Source: Chryseobacterium bernardetii
GTDB lineage: Bacteria; Bacteroidota; Bacteroidia; Flavobacteriales; Weeksellaceae
DNA: 64,000 bases
Assembly (NCBI RefSeq): GCF_003815975.1
Contig: NZ_CP033932.1
Span: 1,364,001-1,428,000 of the forward strand
Reading direction: 5' to 3'
Positions within the stretch are counted from its first letter, which is position 1; every line of letters begins with the position of its first letter. The notes under the pieces are model-generated. The model saw only the letters and a list, made by a program, of their open reading frames with translations. It had not been told where the DNA came from and made no database searches. Shown piece after piece: positions 1 to 7,572 of the stretch. The position numbers and the translations under genes were made by a program.

Positions 1-860
1 ACGGAGGAATGGAGTACGGAATGTGTACCATGATCCTTGGGGAAGCCAAAGATATTAAGGGATTGATGGGATTAATGGCGCATGAAGGAGCCCACTCATG
101 GTATCAGCAAATGCTTGCAACCAATGAATCTGTACGCCCATGGATGGATGAAGGATTTACGAGCTATGCAGAAGGATATACCATGTATCAGCTGTTTCCG
201 GAAGAACTTCCTAATCCGTTTGCCAATACACTGAATGCATACAGAAACTTTGTTAAAAAAGGCATTGAAGAACCTGCTGTCTGGTTAGGAGATCACCATG
301 ATAACGGAACATCTTATACTTATGCTTCTTATGTAAAAGGAGAATTGTATCTGGTACAGTTAGGTTATATAATGGGTGAACAAAACCTTGCAGAAACTTT
401 AAAACAATATTATGATCAATGGAGTATGAAACATCCGTCAGACAGGGACTTCCTTCATATTGCGCAAAAAGTTTCAGGAATGGATTTAAAATGGTTCCAC
501 AATTACTGGATCAATACCACCAAAACAATTGATTACGGAGTTAAGGATATAAAATATGATGCGAAATCTACAACTGTAACCCTTATCAATAACGGTCAGG
601 TACCAATGCCGATTGATTTCAGCATAATGACTACGGATAAAAAGATTGTTACCTATCAGATCCCAATGAATATGACCCATACCTGGAAGGAAAAAGATGC
701 TTATGGAGAATTCAAGACGATGCCTTACTGGCCTTGGACCCAAAAAGAATATACCATCACCATTCCATATACAAAATCTCAATTGTCTGTATTGGGAATA
801 GATTTCAGCCAGAGACTTGCAGATGTGAATATGGCAGATAATATTGTAGAAGTAAAATAA
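1..860 (+). CDS. M1 family metallopeptidase, C-terminal part (gene runs off the left edge)
   Basis: The frame is open from the first bases of the window, so the true start lies outside. The visible part begins with GGMEYG, the substrate-binding G-x-M-E region of M1 aminopeptidases. The zinc site HEGAH (HExxH) follows near position 85, and a second glutamate in WMDEGF lies 18 residues after the last histidine, the classic HExxH-x18-E arrangement. The family removes N-terminal residues from peptides using one zinc ion. Only the catalytic half and the C-terminal beta-rich part are present. A strong terminator follows at 878-905. Family assignment is secure; substrate preference and localisation cannot be told because the N-terminus is missing. 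Confidence 0.9.
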   Translation, partial: GGMEYGMCTMILGEAKDIKGLMGLMAHEGAHSWYQQMLATNESVRPWMDEGFTSYAEGYTMYQLFPEELPNPFANTLNAYRNFVKKGIEEPAVWLGDHHDNGTSYTYASYVKGELYLVQLGYIMGEQNLAETLKQYYDQWSMKHPSDRDFLHIAQKVSGMDLKWFHNYWINTTKTIDYGVKDIKYDAKSTTVTLINNGQVPMPIDFSIMTTDKKIVTYQIPMNMTHTWKEKDAYGEFKTMPYWPWTQKEYTITIPYTKSQLSVLGIDFSQRLADVNMADNIVEVK

Positions 861-877
861 AAGATAAACATAGAGAT

Positions 878-905
878 AAAAGGAGTATTTATAAGTACTC
901 CTTTT
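878..905 (+). terminator. Rho-independent terminator after the M1 peptidase gene
   Basis: Perfect 10-bp stem AAAAGGAGTA / TACTCCTTTT with an 8-base loop, followed by a run of T. It ends the M1 peptidase transcript before coaX. Confidence 0.85.
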
Positions 906-962
906 ATTTTTTTATAAATTTGGAGCTCAAATTTTTTCAAATCATAGCCTGTTTAAATATAA

Positions 963-1721
963 ATGAATTCAATTGTAATTAACATAGGGAACAGCAATAT
1001 CAGATTCGGCCTTTTTAATGGTGATAATTGTGATATTTCATGGGTAATCAATACAAAACCTTACAGAACGGCAGATGAACTTTATGTACAGATGCTGATG
1101 CTTTATCAGACTTATAAAGTAGAACCTAAAGAAATACAGAAAGTAATTATTGGCTCTGTAGTACCTCAGCTTACGAAAGTAATGAGCTCCGGAATAAAAA
1201 AAATCCATGGCATTACTCCGGTAATTGTAGACCGTGCAACTCCATCAGGAGTGCAGGCAAAATCAAAGCAGATGGGAACAGATATTTATGCTAACCTTGT
1301 TGCTGCCCATAATCTTTATCCCAACAGGAAAAAGATCGTTATTGATTTCGGAACAGCGCTTACAGCAAGCTGTGTGGCGGAAACGGGTGAAACCTTAGGT
1401 GTAATTATTGCTCCTGGAATTGTTACTTCTTTAAACTCTTTAATCAGCCAAACTGCCCAGCTTCCTGAAATTGAATTGAAAAGACCAAAATCAGTACTTG
1501 GATTAGACACAGTAACCTGTATGCAGAGCGGAATGGTATATGGTTTCCTTGGAATGGTGGAAGGTTTCATTGATCGTATTAATGATGAGGTGAATGATGA
1601 CTGCTTTGTTGTAGCTACAGGAGGTGTTTCCCATGTATATAAACCTTTAACGGAGAAAATTCACGTGATGGATAGGCTGCATACTTTGAAAGGACTTTAC
1701 TTCCTTGGAAAAGATTTGTAA
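963..1721 (+). CDS. coaX: Type III pantothenate kinase
   Basis: Phosphorylates pantothenate to 4'-phosphopantothenate, the first step of coenzyme A synthesis, in the cytoplasm. The 252-residue length is usual for CoaX. The acetate/sugar kinase (ASKHA) fold is visible: the N-terminal phosphate-binding segment INIGNSNIRFGLF, a central catalytic region with VIDFGTALTASCV (the family DxGTA-type motif), and the glycine-rich VATGGV near the C-terminus. In the first motif the usual DxGNT aspartate is Asn (NIGNS), a small oddity. It lies between a terminator and a GNAT gene 46 bp downstream on the same strand, with which it may be co-transcribed. Confidence 0.92.
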   Translation: MNSIVINIGNSNIRFGLFNGDNCDISWVINTKPYRTADELYVQMLMLYQTYKVEPKEIQKVIIGSVVPQLTKVMSSGIKKIHGITPVIVDRATPSGVQAKSKQMGTDIYANLVAAHNLYPNRKKIVIDFGTALTASCVAETGETLGVIIAPGIVTSLNSLISQTAQLPEIELKRPKSVLGLDTVTCMQSGMVYGFLGMVEGFIDRINDEVNDDCFVVATGGVSHVYKPLTEKIHVMDRLHTLKGLYFLGKDL

Positions 1722-1767
1722 ATATCTTACCTGTGATTAATTTTTTTCCCAGATAACTATAAATAAA

Positions 1768-2313
1768 ATGAAAGAGTTAAAAGAATTTCCGGTAATAGAA
1801 ACAGAAAGATTGATTCTCTCCCGATTGGAAGAGAAAGATATTCCTTTTATTGTGGAATTTCTTCAGCATAGAATCTATTCGGATCTTACATCCAATATTC
1901 CTTATCCTTACACTGAAAATGATGCTAAGTTCTGGCTGAAAATGTCTAAAGAGGCCTTTGATAGCAAGACAGGCTTTACGTTTGGGATTCGAAACAAGGA
2001 AGAACAGCTTATTGGAGCTATCGGACTTCACGACAGAGAGGACGATAAGGCGGAATTAGGATATTGGATAGCAATTCCTTACTGGAACAAAGGGTATGTT
2101 ACCGAAGCAGCCAGAGCTGTTATTAATTTTGGCTTTAAAGATCTGGAAATCAATAAAATTTATGCTACTCATTTCCTTCACAATCCTGCCTCCGGAAAAA
2201 TTATGGAGAAAATAGGAATGGAACAGGAAGCGCTTTTGAAGCAGCATGTAAAAAAAGACGGGGAATATTATGACCTTGCCATGTATTCTATCTTTAAAGA
2301 TTCATTGGAGTAA
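1768..2313 (+). CDS. GNAT family N-acetyltransferase, RimJ/RimL type
   Basis: 181-residue acetyl-CoA-dependent acyltransferase. It opens with the RimJ/RimL-type signature ETERLILSRLEEKDIPFI. The acetyl-CoA pyrophosphate loop region is near residue 100 (ELGYWIAIPYWNKGYVTEA), followed by the conserved alpha helix and the NPASGKIMEKIGM segment typical of acetyltransferases acting on protein N-termini, ribosomal proteins or small metabolites. The substrate is not predictable. The gene follows coaX by 46 bp and is closed by a terminator at 2331-2352, so the two may form one transcription unit. Confidence 0.85.
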   Translation: MKELKEFPVIETERLILSRLEEKDIPFIVEFLQHRIYSDLTSNIPYPYTENDAKFWLKMSKEAFDSKTGFTFGIRNKEEQLIGAIGLHDREDDKAELGYWIAIPYWNKGYVTEAARAVINFGFKDLEINKIYATHFLHNPASGKIMEKIGMEQEALLKQHVKKDGEYYDLAMYSIFKDSLE

Positions 2314-2330
2314 CCCTTTATAAAAATGTA

Positions 2331-2352
2331 AAAACAGCCTGATGGCTGTTTT
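2331..2352 (+). terminator. Terminator after the GNAT gene
   Basis: Stem AAAACAGCC / GGCTGTTTT with a TGAT loop and a T run. Read from the other strand it could also serve the convergent tadA transcript. Confidence 0.8.
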
Positions 2353-2398
2353 TTTAGTTTATTTGATTGCTCTTATTCATTCATATTTGGTGAAAAAA

Positions 2399-2830
2399 TT
2401 ACCTCTTGCTTTTAAAGAAGTCTTTAACAATAGCAGAACATTCGTTTTCCATAATGCCTGTTACAACCTCTGTTTTTGGGTGCAATGAAAGGTGCTTATT
2501 AATAAAGCCTCTCTGTTCATCCCGGGCACCAATGACTACTCTGGAAATCTGTGACCATGAAAGGGCACCTGAGCACATAACACATGGTTCCATCGTAACA
2601 TACAGTGTACAGTCTTTTAAATATTTACCTCCTAAGAAATTGGCTGCTGAGGTTATCGCCTGCATTTCTGCGTGGGCTGTTACGTCATTTAACGTTTCTG
2701 TAAGGTTATGTGCCCTGGCAATAACACGGTTATTGGAGACAACCACACATCCAATAGGTACTTCATCCTGCTCTAAAGCTGCCTCTGCTTCCTGCAGTGC
2801 CATTCTCATATAATATTCGTCAGTAAACAT
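2399..2830 (-). CDS. tadA: tRNA adenosine(34) deaminase TadA
   Basis: Deaminates adenosine 34 of the tRNA-Arg(ACG) anticodon to inosine. The 143-residue protein has the cytidine/deoxycytidylate deaminase zinc site: HAEMQAI (His ligand and catalytic Glu) and PCVMCSGAL (the two Cys ligands), the TadA-typical form of the motif. N-terminal YYMRMALQEAEAA is the usual first helix. It starts 5 bp after the end of the upstream minus-strand gene (2836-3462), so the two are likely co-transcribed. It converges on the GNAT gene across a shared terminator region. Confidence 0.95.
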   Translation of the reverse strand: MFTDEYYMRMALQEAEAALEQDEVPIGCVVVSNNRVIARAHNLTETLNDVTAHAEMQAITSAANFLGGKYLKDCTLYVTMEPCVMCSGALSWSQISRVVIGARDEQRGFINKHLSLHPKTEVVTGIMENECSAIVKDFFKSKR

Positions 2831-2835
2831 CTAAT

Positions 2836-3462
2836 TTAATCAACCATCGTTAACGTTAAAGGAATTCTGAAACGGAATCTTGCGGGATCACCCTTTACCA
2901 TTGCTGGGGAAAATTTTTCAGAAATAGAGTACAGCGCAATTTCTGCCTGCCTGTTAAACGTGAAATTATCTCCCTGGGCATGAACATTACTGATTGTTCC
3001 GTCTTTTTCTACAATAAAGACAACATCTGTTTTTACTGTTTTGGAGTTGGAATTCACACCATCTACATACAAAAGATCTGCAACCTCCTGCCTCAGGGTA
3101 TTGATGCCGCCGGGATAGTCTGCAATCTTTTCCACATTTGCAGACGTATCATTAAAATCCTGAACAATTCCTGCTGTAGTTTTTAAAGTCTGAAGATCTT
3201 CAATATTTCTTACTCTCAATAAAGCTCCAATTAATGCGGTATTCTCAATGCTATCCATTTTTTTCATGAAAAAGAGGAAATCTCCTTTTATTACATTCTT
3301 TTTAAGGGCATTGGGTTCCGCATCAAACTTTTTCCTGAATTCATTATTCAGCATACCTCTGTGCTGGTTGTAATAATTTTTCACCAGCCGGAATTCTTCT
3401 TTCTGCTGAGATAAGCAAAACGAAGAGATCATACAAAAGACACAAATGAATAAAGTTCTCAA
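2836..3462 (-). CDS. Secreted protein with TonB C-terminal-like domain
   Basis: 208 residues. A signal peptide (MRTLFICVFCMISSFCLSQ) is followed by a helical region, then a C-terminal segment from about residue 100 that resembles the TonB/energy-transducer C-terminal fold: YPGGINTLRQEVADLL, VVFIVEKDGTISNVHA, and a final strand FRFRIPLTLTMVD. Bacteroidetes encode many such stand-alone periplasmic TonB-C-like proteins of unknown role. It lacks the N-terminal membrane anchor and proline-rich linker of true TonB, so it is unlikely to energise transport itself. It is immediately upstream of tadA on the same strand. Confidence 0.65.
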   Translation of the reverse strand: MRTLFICVFCMISSFCLSQQKEEFRLVKNYYNQHRGMLNNEFRKKFDAEPNALKKNVIKGDFLFFMKKMDSIENTALIGALLRVRNIEDLQTLKTTAGIVQDFNDTSANVEKIADYPGGINTLRQEVADLLYVDGVNSNSKTVKTDVVFIVEKDGTISNVHAQGDNFTFNRQAEIALYSISEKFSPAMVKGDPARFRFRIPLTLTMVD

Positions 3463-3516
3463 AAAGGGATATTTATGTAAATATAATTAAAAAATATGAG
3501 AATGATTCACGGTTCT

Positions 3517-4437
3517 TTAACTTTCCAGATAGCGGTTCAGAGATTCCTGAAGATGGTTACGGATATCATCAACTAAACATCTCGGTTCTAATACCGTTAC
3601 CTCTTTTCCATAAGATAAAATTTCCTGCATAAAATCATAAGTAGGGTGAAGGAAGAACTCAAAATAGATCTCTTCCGGGGTTTCTTTCGTTTCTTTCTGG
3701 GATTGATGAAGAGGAAAACTTCTGATGTATTCCCCCTGATGACGGCTGCATTTCAGTACAATATTCTGTGGCTTTTGCTCTGCCAGATTCATCACACCAA
3801 AAGCATTTTTAAAATGTTCTCGGAAATTGTATTTGTATTTCTCTCTGAACTGGTTTTTAGCTACATCCAGATAATTAATCCTGTCTAATCCAAATGATTT
3901 TAAAACCTTATCTTTAGTATCAATTGCGATAAGGTACCATCTGTCTTTGGATTCTTTTAATGCCAATGGATGAACCTTTCTGGAAGTCATCAGTTTGTTT
4001 TTGTAATTGTAATGTTCAAAGGTTACCACTCTTTTGTTCCGGATGGCAAAGAAGAGATCATAAAAATGCTCTATTCCGGTTGGCTTCCGGCTTTCAAAGA
4101 AAATAAAGTCTGAAAAGTCAGGATGAAGATTCAGGGCATTGCTTACCTGGAAAGATTCAAGCAGCTTTTGGTTGTATTCATCCACTTCCATGATGGGGCG
4201 GCTTTCGATATAATATCGGTTATCACCTTTTTTCTTATTGTGAATAGAAAGGTTGAAAAGATCGGAAATCTCACGGATATCCCTCTGCAAGGTACGGATA
4301 GAATAGCTTTTGATTCCTGCATCCTGGAATTCAAAAGAATTTAAAAGATAGTCCTCCAGCTGTGAATAGGTAGCCGGGGAACTTTCTAATCTTTTAATAA
4401 TTAAGGCATATCTTGTCAGATAAAAATCTTTCTTCAT
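3517..4437 (-). CDS. HTH-WYL domain transcriptional regulator (probable autoregulated activator)
   Basis: About 306 residues from the ATG at 4437. A GTG six codons further upstream overlaps the -7 box, so I prefer the ATG. The N-terminus (to about residue 60) is a DeoR-like winged helix (YALIIKRLESSPATYSQLEDYL). A WYL domain follows at about 130-205, with the signature DRWYLIAID and the ligand-loop residues SFGLDRI, then a C-terminal extension. WYL proteins sense single-stranded nucleic acid or other ligands; PafBC of mycobacteria and DriD of Caulobacter activate DNA-damage genes. Its own promoter carries the most symmetrical copy (CGACA-N5-TGTCG) of the element also found before seven other transcription starts in this window. 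I infer that it controls itself and that set. Confidence 0.85.
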   Translation of the reverse strand: MKKDFYLTRYALIIKRLESSPATYSQLEDYLLNSFEFQDAGIKSYSIRTLQRDIREISDLFNLSIHNKKKGDNRYYIESRPIMEVDEYNQKLLESFQVSNALNLHPDFSDFIFFESRKPTGIEHFYDLFFAIRNKRVVTFEHYNYKNKLMTSRKVHPLALKESKDRWYLIAIDTKDKVLKSFGLDRINYLDVAKNQFREKYKYNFREHFKNAFGVMNLAEQKPQNIVLKCSRHQGEYIRSFPLHQSQKETKETPEEIYFEFFLHPTYDFMQEILSYGKEVTVLEPRCLVDDIRNHLQESLNRYLES

Positions 4438-4454
4438 GGTAAAATTTTGTACCA

Positions 4455-4489
4455 CAAATATATGGGCTTAATGCGACAAAACTTGTCGT
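4455..4489 (-). promoter_or_regulatory. WYL-type promoter A (upstream of the WYL regulator gene)
   Basis: Minus strand: ACGACAAGTTTTGTCGC, 10 bases, TATATTTG (-7 box), giving TTGTC-N12-TA. The element is a perfect inverted repeat CGACA-N5-TGTCG. The -7 box ends about 18 bases from the ATG at 4437. The element takes the place of a -33 box, which fits activator binding. Confidence 0.75.
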
Positions 4490-4522
4490 GTTTTAATTTT
4501 TTATTATGAAGTTGGACAAAAT

Positions 4523-4551
4523 AATAAGCCACAGAAATACTGTGGCTTATT
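4523..4551. terminator. 12-bp perfect hairpin between WYL gene and small minus-strand ORFs
   Basis: AATAAGCCACAG / CTGTGGCTTATT with a 5-base loop. Read on the minus strand it is followed by TTATTTTG, so it is a plausible terminator for the transcript carrying the small genes at 4578-5017. Confidence 0.6.
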
Positions 4552-4577
4552 GAATTATTACTCAAAATACTTTAATC

Positions 4578-4691
4578 TTAATTTTGAAAATAACTCTTTA
4601 CAATAAATTGCGATTTGGTTATAGGCGAAGCTTTATAAGATTGCTTCAGAATCTTGGCCTTGTTTTTAGTGGTCACAAACCGAATTTCCAC
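4578..4691 (-). CDS. Possible small basic protein (37 aa, GTG start)
   Basis: Not recognised. A 37-residue frame starts with GTG at 4691 (MEIRFVTTKNKAKILKQ) and is rich in Lys, Ser and Thr. Support comes from context: the 58 bases just upstream on its strand (4701-4758) are a diverged direct copy of the leader of the small acidic gene (5046-5102), and a hairpin terminator follows at 4523-4551. Nothing else explains this interval. It could instead be the remnant of a duplicated leader with a chance frame. Confidence 0.35.
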   Translation of the reverse strand: MEIRFVTTKNKAKILKQSYKASPITKSQFIVKSYFQN

Positions 4692-4846
4692 GTGATTTTA
4701 TATTTTCAGACATAGTTCTGGCTGTCTAACATTTTGTGAATGGCGATTCAAAGGTATTGAGAATGTAATGAGACTGTTTGTGTATTATAGAGATTCTAAA
4801 GATAATGGCAGACAGCACCAGAACTAGTCATGTTTTTAAACTTTAT

Positions 4847-5017
4847 TTAAAAAGTATCTTCTTCAAGAATATCTTCTTCAAAATCCTGTCTGAAGAAATT
4901 TTCAATATCATTGAGATAGTTTTCATAATCCATCTCAGCATTTTCGATGTCACTCCATTCCACGGTGTAGAGATCTTCATCGAAGAGTATATCTGTATTG
5001 TGACTGGATGTTTCCAT
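4847..5017 (-). CDS. Small strongly acidic protein (56 aa)
   Basis: Not recognised as a known family. From the ATG at 5017 the product is 56 residues with many Asp/Glu and very few basic residues (for example FFRQDFEEDILEEDTF at the end). A longer frame beginning with TTG at 5149 would start inside the -7 box of promoter B, so it is rejected. The message would then have an A-rich leader of about 125 nt. Highly acidic small proteins can be DNA mimics or inhibitors of nucleic-acid-binding proteins; here that is only a suggestion. Its placement under a WYL-type promoter next to the regulator makes a role in the same response plausible. Confidence 0.6.
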   Translation of the reverse strand: METSSHNTDILFDEDLYTVEWSDIENAEMDYENYLNDIENFFRQDFEEDILEEDTF

Positions 5018-5146
5018 GTTTTGTTTTGTGATTTGGTGTTGGTTATATTTTGAACATATTTTGGGCTGTTCAGCATAAGTGAATGGTGAATTCAAAGGTG
5101 TTTTTAGATTTTTGTTGATAGTTGTTTTTGTGTCTTTCTGATACTC

Positions 5147-5181
5147 CAAAGGTAGAAGAGTGAAGCGACAAAACTTGACGT
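5147..5181 (-). promoter_or_regulatory. WYL-type promoter B (small acidic protein)
   Basis: Minus strand: ACGTCAAGTTTTGTCGC, 10 bases, TACCTTTG; TTGTC-N12-TA. Same architecture and spacing as promoter A. Confidence 0.75.
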
Positions 5182-5251
5182 GTTAAAAAATATTTTATTT
5201 TTTTTAATATAATCTCCAGAGCTTATATGAGAGAATTATAAGGTAAAAGGC

Positions 5252-6289
5252 TTATATTTTATTTTTAATGAGTTTCTGAACAATTTGGTTCAATGTATCC
5301 CTGTGATCGTCAATATAGCTTAATCCGGCCTGTATCAAATTTTCAATATTAGACCGTCTTACATTATCCATCGCCGGCGAAGCATTTTTCAGTGAAGGAT
5401 TTAAACGGTAATAGTTTTTCTGATTTCTCAACCCCAAAGTCTGAAACATTTGAGAAAGCTGATAGTCCACAGTTTCTGCGTTGGCAGACATTAATATATC
5501 TATAATAGGGCTTACCCAGCCAATTTTACCAGCTTTTTCCAGTCTTTTAAAAGAATATGGTCTGGCTTCAATTCCTGTCCCGATAGAAATAAGAATCATA
5601 TCATTTACTCCGGGATGGTTGGCCTTCTGATGGTTCTTTAAGACCTCTGCAAAAGGAATTTTTCTGGCTTCTGCATAAGCACAAAGCGCAGGGTTATTTG
5701 CAAACATCCCACCATCAATCAGGCTGAAGATTTGGCCATACATAGATTTGATCTGTACCGGGCTGAAATAGGTAGGTGCTGCTGAAGTAGCTCTGCAGAC
5801 GTCTTTTACATAGAAATTATCTGTGCTAAGATGTGCTTCAGATGAATTGAAAAGTTTAGCTCTTCTGTTCTCTATATCATAACTTGTTATTAAACATGGT
5901 TTTATTAATTCCTTTAATTCTAAATTTCCAAAAAAGTCGTTCAGGTTTTTCTCAAGAGCTTCCTGAGAAATTCTTTCATTCAATAATCCAAATGGATTAA
6001 CCAGTTTTTCCCAAAAGGAAACCTGGAAGATATCGCCGCCCTTTTCAGCATACAATTCCAATCCTTTCTGGATAGAATATTTTGCTTTACGGACTTCATC
6101 GGGACATAGAATAATAGAAGCAATCAGTCCTCCTGTGCTGCTGCCTGCCACCAGATCAAAATAATCCCCAAGCTTAGCACTCGGTTTATCATAATACTGG
6201 AGCTGTTCTTCTATGTAGCGCAGAATAATACAGGTAATAATTCCCCTTATTCCGCCTCCGTCCAAAGAAAGAATGGTTGTCTTTTTCAT
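5252..6289 (-). CDS. Patatin-like phospholipase
   Basis: 345-residue serine lipid hydrolase with a Ser-Asp dyad. The oxyanion loop DGGGIRG is at about residue 10, the nucleophile elbow GSSTGG (GxSxG) at about 50, and the catalytic aspartate in DGGMFANNPA near 195. These are the three hallmark motifs of the patatin family, which deacylates phospholipids. No signal peptide or membrane helix is evident, so it probably acts in the cytoplasm. It resembles the stand-alone patatin proteins that also serve as membrane-degrading effectors in antiphage systems, but no cyclase partner is adjacent. A WYL-type promoter lies 130-160 bp upstream with an A-rich leader, so it probably belongs to the same regulon as its neighbours. 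Confidence 0.9.
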   Translation of the reverse strand: MKKTTILSLDGGGIRGIITCIILRYIEEQLQYYDKPSAKLGDYFDLVAGSSTGGLIASIILCPDEVRKAKYSIQKGLELYAEKGGDIFQVSFWEKLVNPFGLLNERISQEALEKNLNDFFGNLELKELIKPCLITSYDIENRRAKLFNSSEAHLSTDNFYVKDVCRATSAAPTYFSPVQIKSMYGQIFSLIDGGMFANNPALCAYAEARKIPFAEVLKNHQKANHPGVNDMILISIGTGIEARPYSFKRLEKAGKIGWVSPIIDILMSANAETVDYQLSQMFQTLGLRNQKNYYRLNPSLKNASPAMDNVRRSNIENLIQAGLSYIDDHRDTLNQIVQKLIKNKI

Positions 6290-6417
6290 GTTATTTTGTT
6301 ACTTATTTTTTAAAAGAATACTTTGCAACGTATCCTACGGAACCCATAATTTGATAAGAAAAAAATGATTGAATCCCATGTCCGGATCTTGTTGTTTTTT
6401 GTTGTTTTCTTGCAGAA

Positions 6418-6452
6418 CAAAGGTAGGGTGGGGAAGCGACAGAACTTGACGT
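6418..6452 (-). promoter_or_regulatory. WYL-type promoter C (patatin gene)
   Basis: Minus strand: ACGTCAAGTTCTGTCGC, 10 bases, TACCTTTG. The TTGTC core is CTGTC here, but spacing is unchanged. The leader to the patatin ATG is about 130 nt. Confidence 0.7.
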
Positions 6453-6478
6453 ATTATATTTAATTTGAATAAAAAGAA

Positions 6479-6979
6479 TTAAAAAACAACATAATTCTGC
6501 TGGTCTCTCTGCATCTTTAAAAGCCTTTTCCAATGGGTTTTTGCGGCCTTTTTCTTTAACGGGATTGTCTTTCTTTCAAAGTGAGGGAGATCTTTAAATG
6601 TTTTCCAGTTTCCTCCCCAGTCCCAGCCATGTTTTGCAAAAATCTTCACACATTCATACCAGTCTGCAACCTTATCATTATCCCAGTCTTTTACAGTGTC
6701 CCAGCTGGCTGTTTTCCCATCAATTATAAGGCAGATATCCACAGCGAGACCATAATTGTGAATACTTTGCCCGGCTTTAGCTTTTGTTACCTTTTTACCA
6801 GACGTTATTCTTCCAATTGCATAAAGTTTTTCCTGTTCTTCAAAAGACCTTAGCCCCTGGGTGATTCTTACTTTGGCTCTACCGGTGAGGGCCTCATCAC
6901 ATTCCCTGATAATCTGCTTCACTTCATCTCTTACCAATGGGTGAAGGCTGTTAATTCGTTCCAATGTTACTTTATCCAT
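6479..6979 (-). CDS. M15 family peptidase, endolysin-like
   Basis: About 166 residues from the ATG at 6979 (MDKVTLERIN), chosen over a start seven codons upstream because it gives the usual N-terminus. The zinc site of VanY/L-alanyl-D-glutamate peptidases is clear: SIHNYGLAVD (S-x-H-x2-G-x-A-x-D) in the middle and a second His in LPHFE near the C-terminus. RITQGLRSFEEQEKLYAIGR is the preceding conserved helix. Such enzymes cut peptidoglycan stem peptides and are common phage endolysins. There is no signal peptide, as in holin-dependent endolysins. Two WYL-type promoters point at it (D and E). I infer inducible cell-wall lysis or remodelling. Confidence 0.88.
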   Translation of the reverse strand: MDKVTLERINSLHPLVRDEVKQIIRECDEALTGRAKVRITQGLRSFEEQEKLYAIGRITSGKKVTKAKAGQSIHNYGLAVDICLIIDGKTASWDTVKDWDNDKVADWYECVKIFAKHGWDWGGNWKTFKDLPHFERKTIPLKKKAAKTHWKRLLKMQRDQQNYVVF

Positions 6980-6997
6980 AATCTTTATTATTTGAAA

Positions 6998-7032
6998 CAA
7001 AAGTAGGAGCAGGAAGCGACAAAACTTGACGT
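6998..7032 (-). promoter_or_regulatory. WYL-type promoter D (M15 peptidase)
   Basis: Minus strand: ACGTCAAGTTTTGTCGC, 10 bases, TACTTTTG; TTGTC-N12-TA. The -7 box lies about 20 bases before the chosen ATG at 6979. Confidence 0.75.
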
Positions 7033-7088
7033 ATATTAATTAAAAAACCATCAGCACTAAAGAATAATTTAGAAATTGTTTTTGAAAA

Positions 7089-7123
7089 CAAAGCTATACT
7101 CCTAATGCGACAAAACATGTCGT
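7089..7123 (-). promoter_or_regulatory. WYL-type promoter E (second promoter reading toward the M15 peptidase)
   Basis: Minus strand: ACGACATGTTTTGTCGC, 10 bases, TAGCTTTG; inverted repeat CGACA-N5-TGTCG. It lies between the divergent M15 and umuC genes; its -7 box faces M15. umuC has a separate -7 box (TAATTTTG, 7211-7218) without the element at the right distance. Confidence 0.7.
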
Positions 7124-7239
7124 ATTTAAAAATAATATTCAATTGTTTTTCAGTGTGTTAAATGTGATGTTAATTCCGGATTAAAAAGTGATTTTATTTC
7201 TGAAAAATAATAATTTTGTATAGATAATTCACAATCATC

Positions 7240-7542
7240 ATGTATGCGCTGGTAGATTGCAATAACTTCTTTGTTTCCTGTGAAAGGACTTTGGATCCTA
7301 ACCTTGAAGGCAAGCCCGTTGTGGTACTTTCCAACAACGATGGATGTGTTGTATCCCGAAGTAAGGAGGCAAAAGACCTGGGAATTCCTATGGCAGCCCC
7401 AGCATTTCAATACAAAGATCTTTTTAAAGAGCATGATGTAAAAAGCTTTTCTGCAAAATTTGAACTTTATAACTATAAGAGCCAACAGGTCATTAATATT
7501 GCCTGTTCTTATGTTGTAGACTATGAAATTTATAGTATTGAT
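7240..7542 (+). pseudogene. umuC: umuC, 5' fragment (Y-family DNA polymerase V subunit, interrupted)
   Basis: The first 101 codons of UmuC, from MYALVDCNNFFVSCERTLDP to YSID. The first catalytic aspartate (VDCNNFF) and the finger segment SNNDGCVVSRS are present. The frame then enters foreign DNA at 7543 and stops after nine codons. The missing 322 codons resume at 42116 (ELFLDLTGF...), and together they give 423 residues, the usual UmuC length. The break falls between the Asp and Glu of the SIDE catalytic motif, so neither half can be an active polymerase. Its promoter (-7 TAATTTTG at 7211-7218) is intact, so the truncated piece may still be expressed. Confidence 0.95.
7537..7542. repeat. Left junction core ATTGAT of the inserted element
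   Basis: ATTGAT, codons Ile-Asp of the umuC SIDE motif, repeated at 42110-42115. Either a 6-bp target duplication or the recombination core. Confidence 0.85.
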
Positions 7543-7572
7543 TATCGAAAGTTATTTTTAATCGTAAGTTGA

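Noticed and set aside
5018..5149. Longer start (TTG at 5149) for the small acidic protein
   Set aside because: The TTG lies inside the -7 box of promoter B, so it cannot be in the message; the ATG at 5017 is used.
6303..6533. 76-codon minus-strand frame between M15 and patatin genes
   Set aside because: It overlaps the end of the M15 gene in another frame and runs through promoter C.
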